Positions 32,698 through 38,281 of a stretch of DNA of 38,281 bases are shown here, one piece after another; within the stretch, counting starts at the first letter, position 1; the number at the start of each line of letters is the position of its first letter. The notes beneath the pieces are model-generated. The model did no database searches and was not told the origin of the DNA. It worked only from the letters and a program-made list of their open reading frames with translations. Origin of the DNA: Clostridia bacterium (lineage in GTDB: Bacteria > Bacillota > Clostridia > Christensenellales > Pumilibacteraceae); the NCBI GenBank assembly GCA_017623455.1, contig JAGAPA010000063.1, positions 1-38,281 on the forward strand, read 5' to 3'. A program made the position numbers and the translations under genes.

Positions 32698-34020
32698 ATG
32701 AGTAGAAAATATTTAGTAGCAATAGTAGGAAGACCAAACGTAGGAAAATCTTCCTTCTTCAATAAAATTTGCGGTAGACGTATTTCCATCGTAAAGGACG
32801 TTCCGGGAGTAACGCGTGATCGTATCTACGCCGATGCAGAATGGTGCGGACACAACTTTACCCTTATCGACACGGGCGGAATAGAGCTTAAAAGTCAGGA
32901 TACTATGTTCAAGCATATCAGAGAACAGGCGGAGGTGGCAATAGACGTTGCCGACGTAATACTGTTTTTCGTGGACGGCAAGGACGGACTTCTTGCATCC
33001 GACTTTGATATAGCCGACATCTTAAGACTTTCTAAAAAACCCGTACTGTTGGTAGTAAACAAGCTTGACAACAATAACATCGAAGATACTTACGATTTTT
33101 ATCAGTTGGGACTTGGCGAGCCTCATGCGATCTCGTGCGAGCAATCTTTGGGGCTTGGGGATCTTTTGGATGAAGTAGTTGCGTGTTTTCCGCAAAAGAA
33201 CGAAGAAGAAGAGGATTTAGGGCTTAAAATTGCGCTTGTCGGCAGACCTAACGTCGGAAAGTCCAGTCTTGTCAATAAGATATTGGGCTTTAAGCGCGTA
33301 ATAGTATCGGACGTTGAGGGAACAACCCGTGATGCAATCGATACGCCCTTTACATACAACGACACAAAGTACACCATTATCGATACTGCAGGTATGCGCA
33401 GAAAACGCGGAATAGAGGATGAATCCGTAGAAGACTATTCGGTTATGCGTACAATTTCCGCAATAGATAGAGCGGACGTGGTAATTTCGGTTATTGATGC
33501 ATCCGAAGAGATCTCGGAGCAGGATATCCGCATTATCGGTTACGTTCACGAACAGGGTAAACCGGGTTTTATTCTTATTAATAAATGGGATAAGATAGAA
33601 AAAGACACGTATACTGCGGACAATTATCTCAAAGAAATCAAGAAAAAGCTCGATTTTATGGATTACGCGCAGTTCATATTCGTTTCCGCGCTTACGGGAC
33701 TGAGAACAGACCGTATTCTGCCCCTTGTAGACACCGTATTCCTTAACGCATCCCAAAAGATTTCTACGGGTGTGCTTAACGAGGTAATAGGCGAGGCGGT
33801 TGCGGCGGTAGAACCTCCCACGTCGTCGGGTAGAAGACTTAAGGTTCAGTTTATTACGCAGACGGGTAACAATCCCCCCACATTTACTATTTTTGTAAAC
33901 AACGCGGCTCTTATGCATTTTTCATATGAAAGATATCTCGAAAATTGCATGAGAAGAGCTTTTGACTTCAGTGGTACGCCAATAAAACTTATTTTTAAGA
34001 GTAAACAGGAGAAAAAATAA
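32698..34020 (+). CDS. der: Ribosome-assembly GTPase Der (EngA)
   Basis: Double GTPase required for maturation of the 50S subunit. The 440-residue product has two complete G domains, each with GRPNVGKSS (G1), a TRD motif after the switch, DT(G/A)G (G3) and NKxD (VNKLDN, INKWDK), followed by a C-terminal KH-like domain ending KLIFKSKQEKK. ATG 32698 is chosen by the promoter position. No ribosome-binding site is visible. It leads an operon with plsY, which starts four bases after its stop. Confidence 0.96.
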   Translation: MSRKYLVAIVGRPNVGKSSFFNKICGRRISIVKDVPGVTRDRIYADAEWCGHNFTLIDTGGIELKSQDTMFKHIREQAEVAIDVADVILFFVDGKDGLLASDFDIADILRLSKKPVLLVVNKLDNNNIEDTYDFYQLGLGEPHAISCEQSLGLGDLLDEVVACFPQKNEEEEDLGLKIALVGRPNVGKSSLVNKILGFKRVIVSDVEGTTRDAIDTPFTYNDTKYTIIDTAGMRRKRGIEDESVEDYSVMRTISAIDRADVVISVIDASEEISEQDIRIIGYVHEQGKPGFILINKWDKIEKDTYTADNYLKEIKKKLDFMDYAQFIFVSALTGLRTDRILPLVDTVFLNASQKISTGVLNEVIGEAVAAVEPPTSSGRRLKVQFITQTGNNPPTFTIFVNNAALMHFSYERYLENCMRRAFDFSGTPIKLIFKSKQEKK

Positions 34021-34023
34021 TTT

Positions 34024-34815
34024 ATGACGTTTCTGGATTTTATCACTAATGAAATATTTTTGTGGATAGTATTATGCATTTTTTCTTACCTTTACGGAAG
34101 TGTGAATAATGCGGTAATAATTTCCGTTCTTGCAAAAAAAGATATCAGAAAGCAGGGTAGCGGAAACCCGGGTTCTATGAATATGTTCCGTTCCCTCGGC
34201 TTTTGGTACGGACTTCTCACTCTTACGTTAGACGCGTTAAAAGGTGTTATTCCTGCGCTTTTAGGTTGGTTTGTGCTTGGCACGCAGTTCTCCTTTGTAG
34301 GTAGCAAAATAGGCTTATACGTGTGCTCAACCATTGCGATCTTAGGACACATTTTCCCCATTTTCTACAAGTTTAAGGGCGGAAAGGGCGTAGCTACCAC
34401 CATGGGTGTATGCTTCGTTCTTAATTGGTGGATGACCCTTATTTCCTTTGTCGCAGGCGTTTTTTCCATATTAATAACCAAGCTCGGTTTTCTTGGGTCG
34501 TTCATTATTTTGGGTCTTCCCTGTATCTACGAGAGTGTAATGTGCTTTATTGGCGGAGAAATATTCGGCGGAGTCGTACTCATCGTCTTGTATGCGCTCG
34601 TAATCTTCATGCACAGAAAGAACCTTGTGCGTTTCTTTCAGGGTAAGGAAAACAAAACGTACATTTTTGCAAAGTTTTTCAAGAAAAAGAACAATCCGGC
34701 ACAGGAACAGGTTGCAGTATCCGACGCAGATACCTGTATTAAAAGATCGGAAACAAATGAAAAACCTGAGGCTGAAATTGTTTCAGAAGAGAATAAGGAA
34801 GAAAAAGCAGAGTAA
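34024..34815 (+). CDS. plsY: Glycerol-3-phosphate acyltransferase PlsY
   Basis: PlsY uses acyl-phosphate to make lysophosphatidic acid, the first step of phospholipid synthesis. The 263-residue protein has the conserved loops YLYGSVNNAVI, the GSGNPGSMNMFR motif, LDALKGVIPALL, GHIFPIFYKFKGGKGVATTMG and HRKNLVRFFQGKENK. About 50 residues of charged, low-complexity tail (rich in Glu and Lys) extend beyond the normal end near residue 210. AGGAG lies in the end of der. Confidence 0.95.
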   Translation: MTFLDFITNEIFLWIVLCIFSYLYGSVNNAVIISVLAKKDIRKQGSGNPGSMNMFRSLGFWYGLLTLTLDALKGVIPALLGWFVLGTQFSFVGSKIGLYVCSTIAILGHIFPIFYKFKGGKGVATTMGVCFVLNWWMTLISFVAGVFSILITKLGFLGSFIILGLPCIYESVMCFIGGEIFGGVVLIVLYALVIFMHRKNLVRFFQGKENKTYIFAKFFKKKNNPAQEQVAVSDADTCIKRSETNEKPEAEIVSEENKEEKAE

Positions 34816-34828
34816 AACGGTAATTTAA

Positions 34829-34857
34829 GAATATAAAAAAGTCCTTTGGCATAGATA
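34829..34857 (+). promoter_or_regulatory. Putative sigma-E promoter of spoIVA
   Basis: GAATATA (34829-34835), a 14-bp spacer and CATAGATA (34850-34857) resemble the sigma-E consensus (KMATATT, 13-15 bp, CATACAMT). The transcript would start near 34864, 26 bases before spoIVA. spoIVA is sigma-E-dependent in Bacillus. Confidence 0.55.
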
Positions 34858-34889
34858 TAAAATATCTGATGTTGGAGGACTTCTTTTTT

Positions 34890-36368
34890 ATGGAAGAATT
34901 TAATATTTATAAGGACGTGAAAGAGCGGACCAACGGCGAGATATACGTTGGCGTCGTTGGACCCGTGCGAACGGGAAAATCAACTTTTATAACAAATTTT
35001 ATGAACAAGACCGTAATCCCCAAGATTACGTCCAAGCACCAAAAAAGCAGAATGAGTGACGAGCTTCCGCAGAGCGCGAACGGAAATACCGTTATGACAA
35101 CTCAGCCTAAGTTTGTGCCGAGCGAGGCGGTAAACGTAAAGCTTTCCGATAGTTTTGACGTTAAAATTAGGCTTGTGGATTGCGTGGGATATATTGTGGA
35201 GGGTGCAAGCGGTCACGAGGAAAACGGTCAACCGCGTATGGTAACCACGCCTTGGAGTGAAAACCCCATACCTTTCAGCGAGGCTGCGACAATTGGTACG
35301 CAAAAGGTTATTTTAGAACATTCTACGGTAGGCGTAGTTATGACCACGGACGGTACTATCGATACGGGTATACCTCGGGCTAACTACGAGAGTGCGGAAG
35401 AAAGAACAGTAGAAGAGCTTAAAAAGATAGGTAAGCCTTTCGTGGTGGTATTAAACACCAAGAATCCATCGGGCAAAGACGTTCAAAAGCTTGCAAAACA
35501 ACTTACGGATAAGTACGAAACGCCTGTAATAGTTATGGACGTACTTGCGTTAACTCAAGAGGATATAGACAAAGTGTTCTCCGCACTTATTATGGAATTT
35601 CCCGTAAAACGCATTGATTTTGAGGTTGCAAAGTGGATTCAAGCCCTTGATAAAACTCATCCATTAATAAGCGAATTGCGTGAAATTGTTGCAAACGTAT
35701 CGCAAAATACGGTAAAAATGTCCGATTACAGTAAGGTAATTAAGCAAGAATCAGACAAGGAGAATTTCTTGGGTGTTCAGCTTGTTTCTTCAAGTCTGGG
35801 CGAAGGTGTTTTGTCGTTTAGAGTGTGCGAGCATCCCAATCTTTTCTACACCGTTTTAAGTAGCGAATGTGGTGTAAAGATAGACGATGAGTTCGAGCTT
35901 ATGGCAAATCTGAAATCATTGGTTTATGCGAAAAACAGTTTTGACAAGATAGAACAGGCGCTGAAAGATGCTCAGTCGCAGGGTTACGGAATAGTGTTGC
36001 CCGGCGCGGATGATACGAGCATTTACGATCCTCAAATAGAAAAGAAGGGTGGCAGATACGGAGTAAAAATAAAGGCGGCGGCAAGCGCGTACCACATTAT
36101 CAAAGTGGATGCGACAACCGAGGTAAGCCCTCTTATGGGTGCGGAGCTTCAGTCTGAGGAAATGGTAAAACAGCTGTTCGCTCAGTACGCAAACGAGGAT
36201 GGTTCTTGGAAAAATAATATGATGGGCAGACCTTTGGACGAGATTGTCAGCGAGAACATTAAAGTTAAAATGCTATCCACTTCAAACGAAGTAAAAAAGA
36301 AAATGCGCAAAGCACTATGTAGGATTGTAAACGAAGGAAAGGGCGGAGTTATCTGTATTCTGCTCTAA
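34890..36368 (+). CDS. spoIVA: Stage IV sporulation protein A
   Basis: A cytoskeletal ATPase that polymerises on the mother-cell face of the forespore and forms the base of the coat. The product is 492 residues, the same as the Bacillus protein. It has Walker A GPVRTGKST (Lys30), LVDCVGYIVEGASGHEE (switch/Walker B), the TTDGTIDTGIPR region, NTKNPSGKDV, and a C-terminal GKGGVICILL end that matches the membrane- and SpoVM-contacting tail. ATG 34890 follows GGAGG; an in-frame ATG at 34869 is rejected because it precedes that site. Confidence 0.97.
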   Translation: MEEFNIYKDVKERTNGEIYVGVVGPVRTGKSTFITNFMNKTVIPKITSKHQKSRMSDELPQSANGNTVMTTQPKFVPSEAVNVKLSDSFDVKIRLVDCVGYIVEGASGHEENGQPRMVTTPWSENPIPFSEAATIGTQKVILEHSTVGVVMTTDGTIDTGIPRANYESAEERTVEELKKIGKPFVVVLNTKNPSGKDVQKLAKQLTDKYETPVIVMDVLALTQEDIDKVFSALIMEFPVKRIDFEVAKWIQALDKTHPLISELREIVANVSQNTVKMSDYSKVIKQESDKENFLGVQLVSSSLGEGVLSFRVCEHPNLFYTVLSSECGVKIDDEFELMANLKSLVYAKNSFDKIEQALKDAQSQGYGIVLPGADDTSIYDPQIEKKGGRYGVKIKAAASAYHIIKVDATTEVSPLMGAELQSEEMVKQLFAQYANEDGSWKNNMMGRPLDEIVSENIKVKMLSTSNEVKKKMRKALCRIVNEGKGGVICILL

Positions 36369-36372
36369 AGAT

Positions 36373-36419
36373 TAATGCAAAGCAAACCGTCGCAAAGGAA
36401 TTTGTGGCGGTTTATGCAT
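36373..36419 (+). terminator. Hairpin after spoIVA
   Basis: AAACCGTCGCAAA (36383-36395) pairs fully with TTTGTGGCGGTTT (36400-36412), with two G-U pairs and a GGAA loop; AATGCA/TGCATT extends it. The T-run is short (TTTT). Confidence 0.65.
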
Positions 36420-36435
36420 TTTCAGTAAAAAAAGA

Positions 36436-36464
36436 TTGACTTATTTCCGATTTTGTACTATGCT
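36436..36464 (+). promoter_or_regulatory. Sigma-A promoter of rdgB
   Basis: TTGACT (36436-36441), 17-bp spacer, TATGCT (36459-36464). Confidence 0.7.
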
Positions 36465-36483
36465 ATTTTATGAGGTAAAAATC

Positions 36484-37050
36484 ATGAAAAAGATAGTTGT
36501 AGCAAGTAATAACAAAGGTAAGATAAGGGAATTTAGACAGATTTTATCGGACTATGAGGTTTTATCCCTTGCCGATTGTAACATAAACGTAGACGTTGAG
36601 GAAACCGGTACGACGTTTGAGGAAAACGCTCTCATAAAGGCAAAAGCCGTTTACGAAATTATCGGAGTTCCCGTAATCAGTGACGATAGCGGACTTGTTG
36701 TGGAAGCGTTAGACGGTGCGCCCGGTGTGTACAGCGCAAGATATGCAGGCGCGGAGCATAACGACGAGGCAAACAACGCGCTTTTGCTCAAAAACTTACA
36801 AGATAAAGGCGACCGTAGCGCGAAATTCGTATCTGCGGTAGTGTATTACGACGGCGCAAAAACGCTTGTGGGAAAAGGCGAAGTAAAAGGTTATATCTTG
36901 CACGAAAAGCATGGCGATGCTGGCTTTGGTTACGATCCGCTCTTTTTCAGCACGGAGCTTAACAAATGCTTTGGAGAGGCTACTGCTGAGGAAAAGAATA
37001 GCGTAAGTCACCGCTACAGAGCTATTTGCGATCTTGTTAAGCAGTTATGA
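36484..37050 (+). CDS. rdgB: dITP/XTP pyrophosphatase (RdgB/HAM1)
   Basis: Removes non-canonical purine nucleotides (dITP, XTP) from the pool. The 188-residue product has the family order: VVASNNKGKIREF, EETGTTFEENALIKAKA, SDDSGLVVEALDGAPGVYSARYAG and GDAGFGYDPLFF. ATG 36484 follows GAGGT; the upstream frame from 36436 overlaps the promoter. It overlaps the next gene by 4 bases. Confidence 0.96.
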   Translation: MKKIVVASNNKGKIREFRQILSDYEVLSLADCNINVDVEETGTTFEENALIKAKAVYEIIGVPVISDDSGLVVEALDGAPGVYSARYAGAEHNDEANNALLLKNLQDKGDRSAKFVSAVVYYDGAKTLVGKGEVKGYILHEKHGDAGFGYDPLFFSTELNKCFGEATAEEKNSVSHRYRAICDLVKQL

Positions 37051-37523
37051 AAATGATTGTAATTTCGGATACGCATCACGATATCGACGCTATCCGCAGA
37101 ATTTTACCCATAATCAACGAATGTGACACGCTGGTTCATCTTGGCGATTGTAACGACGATATACTCAAGATTAAGCCTGAGCTTAAGGTAAAGGAGATAG
37201 TTTACGTAAGGGGGAACTGCGATTTCGTAATGCGGTCACCCGAGTTTGTAGTAAAAGAATGGGGCGGAGCAAAGTTTTTCTTTACTCACGGACACAGGTA
37301 TAGAGTAGATAGCTCCCTTTTGGATCTAACGTATGCGTCGCTCGAGAATGAATGTAGTTATGCTTTTTACGGGCATACCCATATTGCCGATATGGATAGA
37401 AGCTATGGAGTGGAGCTGATTAACCCCGGTTCTGTGTCCAGACCTCGAGCAGGATATCCCTCATACGCCATCGTAGAAAAAAAAGATGGAAAAATTTTTA
37501 CAAATATTGTTTTAATCGGTTAA
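37047..37523 (+). CDS. Metallophosphoesterase, YfcE/MJ0936 family
   Basis: A 158-residue phosphodiesterase of the calcineurin-like fold with all metal motifs: VISDTHHD, HLGDCNDD, VRGNCD, FTHGH and YGHTHIAD, then NPGSVSRPR. The in vivo substrate is unknown. Coupled by ATGA overlap to rdgB, a pairing often seen in Firmicutes. Confidence 0.92.
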   Translation: MKMIVISDTHHDIDAIRRILPIINECDTLVHLGDCNDDILKIKPELKVKEIVYVRGNCDFVMRSPEFVVKEWGGAKFFFTHGHRYRVDSSLLDLTYASLENECSYAFYGHTHIADMDRSYGVELINPGSVSRPRAGYPSYAIVEKKDGKIFTNIVLIG

Positions 37524-37529
37524 AAACTG

Positions 37530-37558
37530 TTGACATTTTAATTTGTTTGTGGTATTCT
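37530..37558 (+). promoter_or_regulatory. Promoter of the tRNA operon
   Basis: TTGACA (37530-37535), 17-bp spacer and TATTCT (37553-37558), with the first tRNA starting 30 bases later. Confidence 0.8.
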
Positions 37559-37587
37559 TTTTAAGCATTCACGAAATGGAGTTGCGT

Positions 37588-37661
37588 GCGGGTGTAACTC
37601 AATGGTAGAGTTCCAGCCTTCCAAGCTGGCTACGTGGGTCCGATTCCCATCACCCGCTCCA
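37588..37661 (+). tRNA. tRNA-Gly(TCC)
   Basis: Acceptor GCGGGTG/CACCCGC, anticodon stem CCAGC/GCTGG with loop CTTCCAA (anticodon TCC), T-loop CCGATTCC region and encoded CCA. All stems are intact. Confidence 0.95.
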
Positions 37662-37669
37662 TTTTTTTT

Positions 37670-37746
<77 letters not shown>

Positions 37747-37753
37747 AGTATAT

Positions 37754-37831
37754 GGTGGGTATAGCTCAGTTGGTTAGAGCGCCAGATTGTGGCTCTGGAG
37801 GTCAAGAGTTCGAATCCCTTTACTCACCCCA
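37754..37831 (+). tRNA. tRNA-His(GTG)
   Basis: Acceptor GTGGGTA/TACTCAC with an encoded extra G at -1 opposite C73, the identity element of tRNA-His. Anticodon stem CCAGA/TCTGG with loop TTGTGGC (anticodon GTG). CCA is encoded. Confidence 0.95.
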
Positions 37832-37842
37832 TACTTTTTTAA

Positions 37843-37918
37843 TGGGGTATCGCCAAGCGGTAAGGCACGAGACTTTGACTTTCGCATCACGCTGGTTCGA
37901 ATCCAGCTACCCCAGCCA
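37843..37918 (+). tRNA. tRNA-Gln(TTG)
   Basis: Acceptor TGGGGTA/TACCCCA, D-arm CGCCAAGCGGTAAGGCA, anticodon loop CTTTGAC (anticodon TTG), T-arm GCTGGTTCGAATCCAGC, discriminator G and encoded CCA. Confidence 0.95.
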
Positions 37919-37947
37919 TAGACAACTTAATATATCGACATATATAA

Positions 37948-38022
37948 TGGGGTGTCGCCAAGCGGTAAGGCAACGGACTCTGACTCCGTCATCCGTAGGT
38001 TCGAATCCTACTACCCCAGCCA
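37948..38022 (+). tRNA. tRNA-Gln(CTG)
   Basis: Acceptor TGGGGTG/TACCCCA (one G-U), the same D-arm as the preceding Gln tRNA, anticodon stem ACGGA/TCCGT with loop CTCTGAC (anticodon CTG), encoded CCA. It probably arose by duplication of the tRNA-Gln(TTG) gene. Confidence 0.93.
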
Positions 38023-38025
38023 TAT

Positions 38026-38101
38026 GATTCATTAGCTCAGTTGGTAGATCAACTGACTCTTAATCAGTGGGTCCAGGGTTCGAGTCCCTGAAGGTGCACC
38101 A
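38026..38101 (+). tRNA. tRNA-Lys(CTT), degenerate acceptor and D stems
   Basis: The anticodon stem ACTGA/TCAGT with loop CTCTTAA (anticodon CTT), the T-arm CAGGGTTCGAGTCCCTG and encoded CCA are typical of tRNA-Lys. The acceptor stem is not: GATTCAT against AAGGTGC gives three mismatches and one G-U in seven positions, and the D stem GCTC faces GATC instead of GAGC. From family knowledge GCACCAT/ATGGTGC would be expected. It may be a pseudogene or contain sequence errors. Confidence 0.7.
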
Positions 38102-38109
38102 AAGTAAAT

Positions 38110-38140
38110 ACGCTAGGTTGAAAAAATCTAGCGTGTTTTT
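38110..38140 (+). terminator. Terminator of the tRNA operon
   Basis: ACGCTAG (38110-38116) and CTAGCGT (38128-38134) form a perfect 7-bp stem followed by GTTTTTATTTT. Confidence 0.88.
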
Positions 38141-38159
38141 ATTTTAAATATATATACGG

Positions 38160-38258
38160 ACTCTCACCCCACGGGTTCGATCCACTAGCGTGGGACGGCT
38201 ACCCTTTTGTCCTACTAGACATTTCCCCTACTAGGGGAATCACCCCGTGGTGGTGCCA
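38160..38258. repeat. Palindromic intergenic element of unknown type
   Basis: A compact structured stretch right after the tRNA terminator. TTCCCCTA-C-TAGGGGAA (38223-38239) is a perfect 17-base palindrome. CCACGGG (38169-38175) is complementary to CCCGTGG (38244-38250), so the whole segment can fold back. CCCACG...CGTGGG forms a further local hairpin near 38168-38194. There is no coding potential. It resembles a miniature palindromic repeat element, but only one copy is seen and it runs to the edge of the window. Confidence 0.45.
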
Positions 38259-38281
38259 AACAAAAAAGGATAGTTTTTGCT

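Noticed and set aside
34839..34882. Inverted repeat AAGTCCT/AGGACTT enclosing the spoIVA ribosome-binding site, as an RNA thermometer or switch
   Set aside because: The left arm lies upstream of the start predicted from the sigma-E promoter, so the hairpin could form only in readthrough from plsY; seven pairs with a long loop is weak evidence.
37752..38027. Open reading frame of 91 codons across the tRNA array
   Set aside because: It lies entirely over tRNA-His and the two tRNA-Gln genes; the repeated GxRQAVR pattern is just the duplicated tRNA sequence read in frame.

Overview
This window looks like a chromosomal segment of a spore-forming, diderm-free member of the Clostridia, probably an uncultured gut-type lineage (the lineage is an inference). 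The evidence is a Firmicutes-style division and cell-wall (dcw) cluster running into spoIIGA-sigE, a sigG, a ylmC-type gene and spoIVA. MurE carries the DNPR motif of meso-diaminopimelate-adding enzymes. Strong sigma-A promoters (TTGACA-17-TATAAT) and AGGAGG ribosome-binding sites are common, and base composition is moderately AT-rich.

Layout. Positions 1-557 hold a gene-free, repeat-rich spacer ending in an array of MraZ-box-like repeats and the mraZ promoter. Positions 558-9318 hold the first dcw block: mraZ, rsmH, an ftsL-like gene, a PASTA-bearing class B PBP (spoVD/ftsI), murE, mraY, murD and ftsW. murF, murC, murB and murG are absent. Positions 9430-21560 are an interruption of the dcw cluster. 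It contains a thiamine transporter (thiT) behind a TPP riboswitch on the minus strand; a divergent five-gene operon of two membrane proteins, a metallo-beta-lactamase-fold hydrolase and a KdpDE-like two-component system; a minus-strand serC-serA operon; two large coiled-coil proteins of unknown function; and a structured intergenic RNA candidate. Positions 21564-26581 resume the cluster with an MntP/YtaF-like transporter, murA, ftsQ/divIB, ftsA and ftsZ.

Positions 26687-37523 hold an FAD oxidoreductase and then sporulation and housekeeping genes: spoIIGA, sigE, sigG (inverted relative to sigE), a ylmC-like gene, nrdR, a membrane protein, der, plsY, spoIVA, rdgB and a YfcE/MJ0936-type phosphoesterase. 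Positions 37588-38101 are a tRNA array (Gly, Arg, His, Gln, Gln and a degenerate Lys) closed by a terminator. A palindromic, unexplained intergenic element follows to the window end.

Functionally, the window joins peptidoglycan precursor synthesis (MurA, MurE, MurD, MraY), the divisome (FtsL-like, PBP, FtsW, FtsQ, FtsA, FtsZ) and the forespore/mother-cell programme (SpoIIGA activates pro-SigE; SpoIVA builds the coat base). The most interesting unexplained parts are the EzrA-like coiled-coil pair, the five-gene operon that ends in the KdpDE-like pair, the 173-nt hairpin RNA candidate, several genes whose promoters imply leaderless or near-leaderless mRNAs, and the MraZ-box array.
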